Source: Neonectria sp. B-13 (Eukaryota > Ascomycota > Sordariomycetes > Hypocreales > Nectriaceae). From it: a stretch of DNA of 64,000 bases. Position 1 is the first letter of the stretch. Each line of letters starts with the position of its first letter. Below are positions 1-14,848 of this stretch, piece after piece. The notes below the pieces were generated by a model. The model ran no database searches and had not been told where the DNA came from. It saw only the letters and a program-made list of their open reading frames with translations. The stretch is taken from NCBI GenBank assembly GCA_002682825.1, contig NOKP01000012.1, positions 1,302,001 to 1,366,000 on the forward strand, read 5' to 3'. Both the position numbers and the translations under genes were made by a program.

Positions 1-98
1 TAAAAACCCGCCGACCATTGAGACACGACCAAGTAGATAAAGCTGATTTCTGAAGTCGATTGATTAAAGCATATCCATCAATTCACTTGCATCGGTGA

Positions 99-2053
<1,955 letters not shown>

Positions 2054-2521
2054 CAGCTGTATTGTGTTGGATGGATACTGTGCTCTAGAAAGAAGGTGTT
2101 TGGCCAGAGGTTGAGTAGGATTATACCTACATAAAAAATACCCTGAATAGAATACTGCATTGTTTGTGCTTTGATCTTTTGATCCGATTGAGAGTTTCCC
2201 TGCAGCATCCAGTGTTTTGATGTAAACAGACCTACATTAATTGCCTGTAAGATCGAAATTGCTGTCTACTTTTCACCATTTTCATTAAATTTGACTGAAC
2301 TCCGCGATCAGATTCATTTGTTTGCAGCATAACTGGTTCACGCACTTAGCTACAGTCACGGAGAATAATCAGCTCAATGCCGACGCTCTTTTTGAGCATA
2401 GGTTTGGGGGTGGGCCCTAACATCACAGATTTGAACGTCATCTGGCACGCGTGTTGAACGATCATGTGCATTTCAATTTCATAGCCCCTAGTATGGTTCT
2501 TCATTCATTGCCTCTATAGCA
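2054..2521. other. Convergent 3' intergenic stretch
   Basis: This 468 bp stretch lies between the stop codons of the halogenase and the prenyltransferase, which face each other. It is AT-rich and holds no coding frame that I can support, so it is probably just the two 3' untranslated regions. Confidence 0.6.
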
Positions 2522-3505
2522 CTACAGAGTTGGAGCCTTGCTTAAGTATTCTACGACACATCCTCCGAGCAAGTTAACAATTGCCAGCGCATAGAACCAG
2601 CCCGAGTACTTGGCAAAGCTAGGGAACAGGTGCCAGCGAATAAGGGCAATCATGATCAGAAGCCCCGTCGCAAGACCAACAACGGAAAACGCAAAGAAGT
2701 AGGGACCCATGTTCAACAGAGTCCCAGTCGTCGCCAAAAGTCCAGCAATAGAGAATGCGAGAACGGCCAGCAGCGTCTCGATGTGGTTCCTGAAGAGCAC
2801 GGCCATGCCCTTGACGCCCGACTTGAGGTCATCAGCGGTATCTTGACGAGCGTAGATGGTGTCGTAGAAGACAACCAGCAACAAGATGGTAGCGGTGAGA
2901 CATAGCGTCGGGATGATGTACCCTGGCGACAAGGCCGGCAACTCTACAGAGTATGCTGACAAGGCAATCGTTGAAGCCAATGTCGAACCGAGAATGACTT
3001 GCGCAAAGTTTGTAAACCGCTTGCCAAAGGGATAGAGGATAGTCAGAGCGGCCGTTGCTAGGGCACACATAGTGCATTCTAGAGGCAGAGACTGGAGGGT
3101 CAAGAATCCCAACGCTGTGAGAGCAACAGTGTAGACATGACCCTGAGTTGTCGAGATGGCACCACGCGCAACGGGTCGGTTCCGACATCGCTCCGTCTTG
3201 CGATCGAACTCCTGGTCGGTGATGTCGTTCCACGCACAGCCAGCTCCGCGCATAAAAAAAGTCCAGATGGCAAAGATGACAAGCCGATGGGCGAGCATGG
3301 AAGCTGGCACGGCTGAGGGCCTAGCGGAGCAGGCGTACATGAGGCCGACAATGTGGGGGAAGTAGATCATGTAGATACCATGGGGTTGTTCCAGACGCAC
3401 CAACTCGGCGTAGGGGACCCATGATGCCGGTAGTTTGGACAGGATGCCTTTGGTGGGAGGTGTGTAATGCCCCGACTGCGCGGTCTTTGAAGCTTTGGGA
3501 GTCAT
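2522..3505 (-). CDS. UbiA-type aromatic prenyltransferase (AscA/StbC-like)
   Basis: An intronless frame of 327 residues when started at the ATG at 3505. The frame is open to 3598, but the extra N-terminus has no family character. The first aspartate-rich motif NDITDQEFD begins at about residue 93 and is followed by the RCRNRPVARG segment typical of UbiA enzymes. A second acidic motif (DTADDLKSGVKG) lies in the C-terminal half, with several hydrophobic helices between and after, so it should sit in an internal membrane. The family transfers a prenyl diphosphate to an aromatic acid using magnesium. With an orsellinic-acid-type PKS beside it, the expected reaction is C-3 prenylation of orsellinic acid, as AscA and StbC do with farnesyl diphosphate. 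Chain length (farnesyl or geranyl) cannot be read from sequence. It shares a divergent promoter with the reductase gene. Confidence 0.92.
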   Translation of the reverse strand: MTPKASKTAQSGHYTPPTKGILSKLPASWVPYAELVRLEQPHGIYMIYFPHIVGLMYACSARPSAVPASMLAHRLVIFAIWTFFMRGAGCAWNDITDQEFDRKTERCRNRPVARGAISTTQGHVYTVALTALGFLTLQSLPLECTMCALATAALTILYPFGKRFTNFAQVILGSTLASTIALSAYSVELPALSPGYIIPTLCLTATILLLVVFYDTIYARQDTADDLKSGVKGMAVLFRNHIETLLAVLAFSIAGLLATTGTLLNMGPYFFAFSVVGLATGLLIMIALIRWHLFPSFAKYSGWFYALAIVNLLGGCVVEYLSKAPTL

Positions 3506-4248
3506 CACGAGTGTTGAGTGAGACTTGAGATAAGGCGCGTGGGTAGTATTGAAGTTTGATATAAAATTTGATGAGTATAGGTAAACTGAGACGAACAAGT
3601 GCGGATGTGCAGCGCTCTCGTAGACAGGGGAGGTTTAATGAGGACAGGGTTCACGGACATCGCAAGTAGGCCTGAGACACGATTTATGTCGATTCGACCT
3701 GGGTATGCAGGCAGCGAGAGGCTTCTGACTTGGTGGAGTAGTACGGTCAATTCACGCGTCTAGTTGCAAATGTCGTTGAAATGACGTGGGAAAAACGCCG
3801 ACTCGACCGTCCGCAAGATGCATGAAATCCGCCGAAGCTGAGTGTGATGCATTGTGGTTCAGATGTTTGCGTCAACGATGCACAACGGTGACCCAAAATT
3901 GACTGCAGTTACTGTATTTAGCATATTTAACACCTCCCATCGAGAAAAATCGTATTTGAGAGCTGTTTGTAGCTTTGATACCTAAAGGAAACTTAATTAC
4001 ACTGGTGTCGACTGAAGTGACGGGCTGCTGAAATTCACCGAAGCTATCGGACAAATTATTACTAGGCTGTGCCACCATTGCAACTCCACTGCCACTACCA
4101 CCCAGTCATTGATATTTACCTGCAGAATCTAATAAGCAACAACCACTGCTCTTATGTCGAGGTAAATTTCTGGGTCCATTGAAGTGAAAGGGTCTCCATT
4201 TTTTTCCGACTCCATTCCACGCTTGAGAATCACAAAGAGAATACGAAA
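3506..4248. promoter_or_regulatory. Divergent promoter region, prenyltransferase / aryl-acid reductase
   Basis: A 743 bp non-coding interval between the start codons of the leftward prenyltransferase and the rightward reductase. The head-to-head layout implies both are driven from this stretch, which fits coordinate expression of two consecutive pathway steps. I did not identify a defined operator; no cluster-specific regulator sits within 20 kb to the right. Confidence 0.6.
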
Positions 4249-7200
4249 ATGGCTTCAACTGTTCGGCCCTTCGTAAAGCCAGCCGTCAACTTTGCGTCTC
4301 TCGAGAGACTGGACGGTTGCCTTCACTCGCTGCCAGAACTCGTCGACTTCAACGCTCAAAACAACGCAGACCATCCTTTCTGCATCCAGGCAAAGTCCGA
4401 TGGCCTGGATACCTTCACACACGCCGATTTCAAGACGGCCGTGGCCAACTGTGCCGCTTGGATTAAGGAGAATGTGCCTCTTCGCGCATCGACGGATCCC
4501 AATGGATTGACTAAGATGGCGCCTGTTGCGCTGTTCATGCAGAGTGACTTTGGGCTGGTGATTCATGAGTTTGCTCTCCTAAGCATTGGAGTTCCCGTGC
4601 GTCTTTATCCTATCTCATATGAATTATAGTCACTAACACCACACAGCCTCTGATCTTGTCCCCCAGACTGCCTCCTATCGCAATCATGCATCTGCTGCAA
4701 GAAACTGCCGCTAGCTCATTCATCGTCTCGCAGCGTCTCAGTGAGCCCGCAAAGCCAGCTCTGGCAGCCTTGAACGCTAAGGGAATTTCCACGCACATTG
4801 GCCTCAACTATGACAGTTTCCACGAGCCGGGCGCAGTTGCCACCAAGCCCAAATTTGACCTCCCCACAGAACTCGACAGTGTTGTCTTGTTGCTACACTC
4901 CTCGGGTACTACGGGAATGCCCAAGCCAATCGCCATCACCCACCGTCAACTTCTCTTTGCCGTTAACTGTCATGGATTCGACACGGAAGAAGAGGCACAG
5001 GGCCTGAATGTCTCGAGTCTTCCTCTGTTCCATGGATTCGGCCTCGTTGCCCCTGGTCTTTCCATGTCGGCAGGCAAAACAACCGTTTACCCAGCCAGCG
5101 ACGGCATTCCTAACGCTCTTTCCATTGTGGAACTCGTCAAGAGAACCAATGCCAAGTCTCTGATGACGGTTCCCTTCCTCCTTGACGACGTTGTCAACAA
5201 CGAAGAAGCCATCAAAGTGCTGGCTGGCCTCGACTTTGTCGGTACCGGAGGTGCTGCCCTCGGAGCCGGTGTGGGAGACAAACTAGCCCAGGGCGGAGTC
5301 AAGCTGCTCAACTTCTATGGCACCACCGAAAGTGGTCCTCTGTCCGATACTTTTGTGCCCAAGGACAACTACAGCTGGAAGTACTTCCGTCTCCGCAAGG
5401 ATGTGAATTACAAGGTCGACGAGCTAGACCCCAAGGACGGCCAGCGAATGTTCCGTCTGACCGTGTTTCCATATGGCGGCACCGAGGGCATCGAGATTGC
5501 CGACCAGCTCATCCGCAACGAGCAATATCCCGAGACCGACTTTGCCGCCGTCGGAAGAGATGACGACGTCATTGTTCTGGCTACTGGAGAGAAGGCCGAC
5601 CCGCTGATTCTTGAGACTATGCTGAGCGAGGCGCCGCAGGTCAAGTCTGCAATTGCTTTTGGCGAGAACCGATTTAACCTTGGCGTTATTGTTGAGCCCG
5701 CGAGTCCCATCGCAGCCGGGGAGGAGGCCGCTTTCAAGGAGAGCATCTGGCCCATCATCGTGGCTGCAGGCCAGAAAATGGAGTCTTATTCTCGGATTTC
5801 GTCCCAGGACGTCGTCATTGTCGTCCCGTGCAGCGTGACAATTCCCCGAACCGACAAGGGCTCAATCCCACGTAAGGAGGTGTACGCACTCTTCGAAAAG
5901 GACATCAACGAGGTGTACGAGAAGCTGGCGCGGGGTGTGGAGGAGAGCGTCGAGGCTTTGAACTTGGATAACCTGGAGCAAGACTTGAAGCAGCTTGTTG
6001 AGACGCACTCGCGACTACAGGTGGCTCCTTCAGATTGGACTGTCGAGGACAGTTTGTTTGATCTTGGCCTCGATTCGCTGCAGGCTCTCCAGCTACGCCG
6101 AGTTCTCATCACCGCCGCATCAAAAACCGAGGTCTTCAAGGACACAGACGTGGCCAAGATCATCCCAGTCGAGTTCCTCTACCTCAACTCATCGGTTCGC
6201 GAGATGGCAGCTGCCCTCACCCAGCGCTCAGGCTTTGCAGGAGATGTAGCTGAATCATGGAGCGAGGTGAACAGATTCGTTGAGCAATACAGCTTGACCC
6301 AGAACGCCGCCACCGAAGATAAGCTCCCCAGCACTCCAGAAAACGCTGTGGTTCTCCTGACGGGCAGCTCTGGAAGTCTTGGATCCCACATCTTGGCCAA
6401 CCTGGTCCGATCTCCCAACGTTAAGCGCGTTGTTGTTCTTCTGAGAAAGGGCAAAGCAGCTGCGCCTCCTATCCCTGGACAAAAATACGACAGAGCAGGT
6501 CTTACCGCCAGGGGCATTAAGCTGTCAGAGGAAGAGTGGGCCAAGATTTCATCTCTTGAAATTGATCCTACCCAAGAGCAGCTCGGCCTCAACCCGATGG
6601 TCCACAACGCTCTGCAGGAAAATGTCACCCAGATTGTTCACGCAGCCTGGCCCATGAACTACCTCATCCGACTCCCTTCATTCCAGTATCAGTTCAAGTT
6701 CCTCCAGAACCTGCTACAATTGGCAACCCAAGGAAAGGGAAATACCAAGCGCCGCTTTGTTTTCGTCTCCTCTATTGCCGCAGTTGCCAAGATCGGCCTC
6801 GCCAGCGGCGGCAAGTTGATCGCGGAATCACCCGTTGACCCCGTCGATGCGGCATGCGGTATTGGTTACGCCGACGGTAAGCTGGTGTGTGAGAAGATTC
6901 TCGAGCGGGCAGCATCTACGTTTGCTGGGCAGCTCGAGGTTACATATGTGCGATGTGGCCAGATGACTGGTGCTCGGGAGACGGGAGTATGGAACTCGGG
7001 CGAGCAAATCCCCATGCTGCTCCGAACAGCCCAAAGCGTTGGTTCGCTTCCACAGCTAAAAGGGGTACGTTATTGTCACATTCTCTCCCACAAACTGGTC
7101 AGCTAACCTTTTCCCCTAGACCTTGTCTTGGATCCCTGTTGATGATGCTGCGGCAGTCATATCAGACATTACCTTCTCAGCCGGTGTCCTTCCGATTTCG

Positions 7201-7530
7201 CAGCACTTGGAGAACCCCGTCCGTCAAGCATGGAGTGACGTTATTGAGACTATTGGGCGACAGTTGAACCTCACCAACGCCCCTGTTCCTTTCGACGAAT
7301 GGCTTGATCAGGTGGCCAGCGCCGAAGGTGAAGAGGATGCTTACCCCATCAGGAAGCTTCATGATTTCTTTAAGCACTCGTTCCGGGCTGTGGCGTGTGG
7401 ACAGGTGATTTTGGATACGGCCGTTGCCCGTACCAGTTCCATCACACTACGCAACTCGAGTGCCGTCGACGATGCAACTATTCAGGGATATATCCGCCAC
7501 TGGAAGGAGACTGGGTACCTTCAAAAGTAG
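4249..7530 (+). CDS. NRPS-like aryl-acid reductase, A-T-R (AscB/StbB-like)
   Basis: Encodes about 1058 residues once introns 4597-4646 and 7065-7119 are removed. Order of domains: an adenylation domain with the A3 core SSGTTGMPKP and an FYGTTE motif; a thiolation domain with LGLDSL (serine at about residue 593); and a reductase domain with the NADPH-binding TGSSGSLGS (about residue 688) and the SDR-type YADGK dyad (tyrosine at about 857). There is no condensation domain. Enzymes of this build activate an aromatic acid, load it on the phosphopantetheine arm and release it as the aldehyde. In the ascochlorin and LL-Z1272beta pathways the substrate is prenylated orsellinic acid (ilicicolinic acid B to ilicicolin B), which I infer here from the neighbours. 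It lies just upstream of the PKS in the same direction, with 769 bp between them. Confidence 0.94.
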
Positions 7531-8299
7531 GGGGTTTGTAGCGAAGAGGCAAATATTTCATGTCTTTTGATTAGATTTTGAGATCACACTGTCACAGTAC
7601 CCTGAGTGTTGCATGGCATCACGTACAAAGATTAGGAACAAATTATGATTATAACTTGCAACATGATGCCCATGATATTGTGTTATTCGTCTTATCATCA
7701 GAATTGATCATAATTATCGACTCAAGAGATCACTTGAGTGAGTCAAAAGTAATGCCATTAAAGAAGACTGTAATCAGTGGTTTCTCGAGCACGACCATAA
7801 CCTGCGGCGGCATCTATGAAGAAGTTCTTGCTACAATGGATGTAAGAAAATGATGGAAAAGTGAAAACTGTTTCTGGGGCTCTAAAGCATACTATTAGTA
7901 AAACATTACGCCGTGTCCTCCCCGGCACATGTTAAGACGCCTTCCAATGGCTTTTGCTCTCTGGTCTTTATCAGGATGGATTCGGGGTGAGTTGATAACT
8001 AAGTGGGGAGGCATGGAACTATTAACACACTAGCCCACTAAGAAATTGGCCGAGCGGCTTACATCATCTCATTTGCCAGGCCTAAATTGACCGACTCTGG
8101 GTATTTCGGTGCAATACCAATGGGTAAAAGGATGCAAACGACGCGAGCTGGGTACAAACAATAGTAGTCGTCTATACATCTGCTTGTTTCATGCGCAATT
8201 TCTGAGCTTACATCGCGTGTGTCTATTGTACAATTGTCAACCACTCTGATTTCGCATGCAACACGTCCTACTTTACAGCAACAAGTGTACCAAAACAAC
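7531..8299. other. Intergenic, reductase to PKS
   Basis: This 769 bp stretch separates two genes in tandem. It carries AT-rich 3' sequence of the reductase and the probable PKS promoter toward its right end. I see no supported gene. Confidence 0.55.
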
Positions 8300-11200
8300 A
8301 TGGCACCAGCGACGTTGCCAAGACTGGCAGCCTCAGCCGCCATCTTTTCACCCCAGAGCAATCCCCCCAAGCCGCAATACCTTGCCTATATTCGGTCAAG
8401 ACTGCTGGAAGATTCAGCACTGAAGCCACTGAAAGACGCCATCGTCACCCTTCCACAGACATGGGACTCTCTAGCGTCATGGCGACAAGAGATGGGCAGC
8501 TTACAGAATGCAAGACAACGCGTGCAAAGTCTTGCGCAATGGCTCGAAACAGGCCTTTCTGAAGCCGTCGAATCAGACACGTCGGGGCTTGTTACCCTTC
8601 CTCTTTTAACTACTATCCACATGGTGCAGTACTTGGACTATCTACGACAGACAGGACACACACACTCCGAATGTCTAGATCGTTTAAAGGACGGCGGTGT
8701 TCAGGGCTACTGCATTGGGTTGCTATCCGCTGTCGTCGTTGCGACTTCCACAGACAAGGAGGAGCTTCTAAATCGTGCTGCGGCTGGGATTCGCGTCGCT
8801 CTCGCTATCGGGGCATTCGGAGATTTTGCCGAGGCCGTATCGGGTACTGAGTGGACGACTTTGGCTATTCGATTACGACATGGAGATGAAACAGAGGAAG
8901 AGGAGTTATTGCGGAGATTCCCAGGAGTAAGCGTTCCCACCATGCCTGCCCAGTTAGGGAACATCATCATCTAATTAAAGAAGGCGTACATTTCAACCAT
9001 CTCAGACTCCAACAACAGGAGCGTAATCGCCCCAGATGACCAGATTGCCGCTTTGAGGGCTTACGCCGAGCAAGAAGGGCTTTCACCAAAGACGATGCAC
9101 ATCCGTGGCAAACTCCACGACACAAACAACACCACCCTGGCCAAAGAATGCGTCGAATGGTGCAACACTTTGGACGAGCTACCCTTCCCTAGCGGCGAGG
9201 CTCTCCGACTCCCTGTTCGGTCTAACAGAACTGGAGAAACATTGGCCGCCGTTGCTCACTCTTTGAGCGACGAGGTAATTCAGACTATCCTAGCATCGAC
9301 ATGCGACTGGTCGCTTGTCATCCGCGGTCTAGCATCTGATCTCCAGCAAACCCATCGTCGGGAGCACACTCTAGCTTTGTTTGGCATTGGCAATTCCGTT
9401 CCCATCGCACCGTTCCGCCAGCATGAGCTCGACATCACGAAACTAGACATGTCATCCGCCTCGACGACTTCCACCGATGTTCCCAATCCGATATCCTTCC
9501 CACCAAACGCCATCGCCGTTGTTGGAGCTGGTTGTCGCCTCCCCGGTGCCAGCTCACTCGAAGAGCTGTGGGAGTTGATCTCAGAAGGAAAGTCAAGGCT
9601 CGAGACACTCCGTTCTGATAGAGCCAACGTGCAAGCATCGTACAGGGCATCTCAAGACAAGAACTGGGCCAGCAAACGACAATTCTTCGGAAACTACATC
9701 GACGACATCGACGCTTTCGATCACTCCTTCTTCGGCATCAGCCCTCGAGAGGCCAAATACATGGATCCTCAACAACGCCTTCTCTTAGCAGTGGCCTTTG
9801 ACGCCATGGACTCGAGCGGTTATATGCGACACCACCGACGGGAACGCGGCGATACTGTGGGTTGCTTCATTGGAGCCAGTTATACAGAGTACCTGGAGAA
9901 CACCAGCTCGTACAGTCCCTCAGCGTTCACTGCTACAGGCACCATCCGAGCCTTCTTATCGGGCAAGATCAGCTATCACTTTGGATGGAGCGGCCCTTCT
10001 GAAGTCATCGACACCGCGTGTTCGTCCTCCATCGTCGCAGTTCATCGGGCGTGCCAGGCCATCAACTCCGGCGAATGCAGCACAGCTCTGGCGGGTGGTG
10101 TCAACCTCATCACGGGCATCAACAACTACTTTGACCTCGGCAAAGCCAGTTTCCTCAGCCAGACTGGACAGTGCAAACCCTTTGACGACTCTGCGGATGG
10201 TTACTGCCGTGCCGATGGCGTTGGTCTCGTTGTGCTGAAGCCGCTCAGCAAAGCCATCGCCGACGGAGATCATATTATGGGTGTCATCCCTGCGACGGCA
10301 ACCAACCAGGGTGGGATCGACGCGCCTGGAATTACTGTACCGGACGGCTCTGCTCAGAGGGCGCTATACCAAACCGTCTTGTTGAAGTCTGGCATCAAGG
10401 GACATCAAATCTCTTACGTGGAAGCCCATGGCACAGGGACCCAGGTTGGAGATCCCATCGAAATCAAGAGCATCCGAGACGTCTTTGGTGGTGCCACGAG
10501 AACCAATCCCGTGTATCTCGGCTCCCTCAAGGCAAATATCGGACACAGTGAAACGGCTGCAGGTGTTGCCAGTCTGCTCAAAGTCCTCACCATGTTTCGC
10601 CACCAGGGTATTCCCCCGTTGCAAGGGTTCAAGAGCCTCAACCACAAGATCCCCGCGCTGGAGCCCGATGGGATGTTCATTCCTACTTCTCTGACACCAT
10701 GGGAGACAAATGCTCCTCGAATTGCGGCTGTCAATAGCTACGGAGCATCTGGTAGCAACTCTGCACTTATCTGCTCCGAGTGGTCGAGAGGGACCGGCAA
10801 GGCTGTCGGCAAACATGTCCCGGCGTTCCCGATCTTGCTGAGTGCTATGTCACCGGAAAGCTTGCGCAGATACACGGATGATCTGGCATCATATCTGTTG
10901 AAAGTTTCTACTGCCGATCTGAGTTTGGGTGATTTGGCACTTACGCTGAGCGAGCGTCGGAAACATCATCGCAACCGCTGGTCGATAACAGCAACCAGTC
11001 TCCCGGATCTCGTGAGCCAGCTTCAAAAGAACACTTCGGACGACTTTGTCGAGATTCCCAAATCTCCAAAGAAGGTTGTTCTTACGTTCTCTGGCCAAAG
11101 CCGCACGAGCATCGGTTTGGACCCATCTGTTCGCCAATCGTACCCATTGTTTGACAAATATATCACACAGTGCAACGATATCCTCCAAGGCTTTGGCTGT

Positions 11201-14200
11201 CCCGATATTCTGTCTGCACTCAGCGACCCTGGGCCCATCACCAACCCTGTGGTACTTCAATGTGGCACTGTTGCCGTGCAATATGCCTGTGCCCAATGCT
11301 GGATCGACAGTGGCCTCCAGGTGGATGCTGTTGTTGGCCATAGCCTTGGTGAATTTACTGCTCTCGCTGTCTCCGGAGTTCTTTCTCTTTCGGATGCTCT
11401 GAAGGTTGTATACACTAGAGCCGAGCTCATCAATGAGAAATGGGGACCCGAACGCGGAACTATGTTGGCGATCCATGCCCCTCTGTATGTGGTACAGTCT
11501 ATCATGGAGGTTGTCGAGACACTGATCAGCGACGAAGACGATGCGCTTGAGATTGCCTGCTACAATAGCGTCTCAAGCCATATTGTGGTTGGCAAGGAGA
11601 CTTGGATTGCAATGGCTGAGAGGATCCTTCAGCAAGATGCTAAATATCAGGGCATTCGGTTCCAGCGACTAAGTGTCAGCCACGGCTTTCACTCTCGATT
11701 CACGGAGCCTCTCTTGTCCGACTTGGTTGACCTTGAAATGACTCTTGAGTTCAAGGAGGCAACAATTCCTTTTGAAACGTCAACTCAAACCGCATTCATG
11801 TTTGGCGCAAAGGATTCAACGTATCTTGCAGACCACGCCAGGGATCCTGTCCACTTTGTTAACGCAATTTACCGCGTGGAGCAACGCCTAGGTGCATGTG
11901 TTTGGCTTGAAGCTGGATGGGGCTCCCCAATCGTAGCCATGGCCAAAAAGGCTGTTGTCGATCCCAAGTTGCACACATTCCAAGCTGTAACATCACCGGC
12001 CACAGCAGCCGCGAACTTGTGGCGAGAGGGAATCACAATCACCGATTGGAGTCTCCTCACACCGAAGAATAGCGGCCTGGCTCCCATCTGGCTTCCTCCA
12101 TACAACTTTGATCAACCCAAAGCTTGGCTCGACCATGTTGACAATGCGATCGAAGAACAAAATAAGGCACCCACTCTGCAACTCACCGAAGGAAACTCGA
12201 ACACTCAACTTCTTAGCTACAAGGGTCTCGCCGGATCGGATGGTTCATCACACAACTTCACCCTTCACACCAACACGGAGAGATTCACCAAGATTGTCCA
12301 AGGACACGCTGTGCGCCGGAAGCCTCTGTGCCCGGCCTCCATGTACATGGAGGCGGCGGTAATGGGAACTGACAAACTCGGCGTTGAGCTGAGGTCGAAG
12401 ACCATCACTTTCCGGAATGTCACCTTTGCCCGTCCGCTCGGCTGTGGTCAAGGCTTGGACGTTGAGCTCTGTCTTGGGAAGATTCCTAGCTCTGGAGACG
12501 AGTCCTGGCATTACGCGGTCCAGTCCACGTCCAAGTCAGCCTATTCCGAAGGTGATTTTAGTATCTCATCTTCTCCTCCTGACGATATGGAGCTCTACGG
12601 AATGCTGGTCTCTGACGGGATCACTGCTCTGAAGAACGACCCCGACACGGAGAAGCTGCGGAAGAACACGGCCTACTCTTTGTTCTCGAAGATCGTGGAG
12701 TATTCAGATCTCCTACGAGGCATTACAAGTATTACTCTCGGGCAGAAGCAGGCATTGGCGCAGATCCAGGTTCCAAAGTCCACGTTTGCAACCTCAGAGA
12801 GCACGGTTTCCGACTATTATGATGCCATCACGCTGGATACCTTTGTTCAAGTTCTCGGTCTCCTCATCAACTGCAACAACGCCTCTGACTCGGGCGATGA
12901 GATTTATATCGCCTCCTGTATCGACAAAATGGTCGTCTCCCCAACCGATTTCCAAAAGCCCCAGACTTGGACCGTCTATGCCACCTATTCCGCCGCCGAC
13001 AGCAAGACCTTGAGTGGTTCTGTTTTCGTCTTCTCTGAAGAAGGCAAGTTGACGGCTTTCGGGACGAAGATTCAGTTCATGAGGACTCAGGCTGCGAGAT
13101 TGGAACGTGTTCTCGAGGCTGCTAACCCACGACCCGTGGTGAAAGACGGATTGCCTCTTCCAATTCCCGTTAGGGATCAGCAAGTTGACTTCGCCCTCGT
13201 CAACCCCAAGATCAATGTTCATGCTCCATCGCCTACTTCGGCTTCCATCGAACTCGAAGGCGAGGTGGGCAAAATCGACGTGCTTAAGTCTCTTGTTGCC
13301 GCCTACTCTGGTGTCAAGGAGGCTGATATTCAGGACGATGTGTCTTTCGCTAGCATGGGCCTAGATTCGCTCGCATCCATGGAGCTGGCGAGCGAAATCG
13401 AGTCTACGCTAGGAATCCGCGTCAACTCTGAGGATCTCTTGACGGGTGATATCAGGTCTTTGTTGAAGTGTTTCCCCATGGAATCACTGTCTCAAAGTCT
13501 TGAAAACGCCTCTCGATCATCGGATAAGTCTACAGCCTCGAATGAGACCTCGATAGATGGTGACCGAGATGATCCCACAGCAATGTCAACCCCACCAGAT
13601 CTTGGCTTCCAGACGAATGGCAGTGAGATACTTGGAAAGAGTACTCCATGGACAAGACCAAGCACACCTCTCAGCACTCGGTTCAAGATCGAGACCGTTA
13701 CCTACAAAGAAGTCGATGGAGTCAAAATCCCGGCAGACCTCTACATCCCATCGGAAGCACCCCCTCAGCCGATGCCCATAGGTACGAAATATTAGAACGG
13801 ACCGTCATAAGCAATGTGGCTGACAACGATCGTTGACAGCTCTGATGATTCACGGAGGAGGGCATCTTACTTTATCACGACGAGCTGTGCGACCTGCTCA
13901 AACAACTTTTCTTCTCCAAAACGGACTATTCCCAGTCAGTGTGGATTACCGACTTGCTCCACATGTCAACGTGCTCGACGGATCTATGACCGATAGTCGC
14001 GATGCCTGCATCTGGGCGCGGAGGGATCTACCCAAGATCATGGCGCTTAAGGGCATCACACTCGACCCTACGAAGCTTGTGGTTATTGGCTGGTCGACAG
14101 GTGGAACTCTTGCTATGACTACCTCTTGGACACTGCAGGACCTTGGACATAGCCCACCATTGGCGGTGTTGAGTTTCTACTGCCCTGTGGAGTATGACCC

Positions 14201-14848
14201 AGATGGTGAGAAATTCCCTCGTTCTGGACGGTGGACTTCGTTAACAGTGATATTTCCAGCACCGATAACAATGGGACACGACCACCCACCACGAACCATG
14301 TCCTTGAGCGAAATCCGGAACTGTCTCCCTCCTGGAACTGTAAGTACTCTAACAGTTCTCGACTTTAAATATCTTTCTGACTCCAGGCGCTTTCACAGTC
14401 CACTAGCCATGCCTTCAACACCCTTGACACTACCAAGCTGGGATGGCTTGACGAGGGAGACCCACGCTCAGAGCTGGTCCTCGCGCTTATCAAGGAAGAA
14501 AACGGCATGTCTTTGCTCTTCAACGGCTTACCCTCTGAAGGCGAGCAATTACCACAGGCCAACGCCCACCGAGCTGCTGCATTCAGCCCTCTCATCCAAG
14601 CACGGAACGGCAACTACTCTACGCCCACGTATCTGATTTTCGGCGATGAGGATGAAATCGCGCCTTTCGAAAAGGCAGTCGAGTTTGAGGAAGCGCTTAC
14701 TTACAATGCAGTACCATGTGGTTTCTTGCCTGTAACTGGAGCGAAGCACATCTTTGACCTGGGCTTAGCACCTGGGAGCGAGGGATGGGATATCGGTGTT
14801 GGGCCGGGGTATGACTTTCTGATAAGGCAGATTGAGCATGCTCGATGA
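8300..14848 (+). CDS. Non-reducing PKS, SAT-KS-AT-PT-ACP-hydrolase (AscC/StbA-like)
   Basis: Encodes about 2111 residues in five exons (introns 8927-8980, 13782-13839, 14206-14259 and 14340-14386). Start chosen at the first ATG; the frame is open to 8219 without another ATG. Domains: SAT with GYCIG (cysteine at about 138); ketosynthase with DTACSSS (cysteine at about 556), EAHGTG and NIGHSE; acyltransferase with GHSLGE (serine at about 997); product template with histidine at about 1318; one ACP with LGLDSLAS around the serine at 1672 or so. The C-terminus is an HSL/esterase-type hydrolase: HGGGH at about 1813-1817, GWSTGG (serine about 1895), then FGDEDE and GAKH as likely aspartate and histidine. 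There is no C-methyltransferase and no beta-processing domain. This fits synthesis and hydrolytic release of orsellinic acid from four acetate units. The product is inferred from neighbours, not from sequence alone. Confidence 0.94.
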
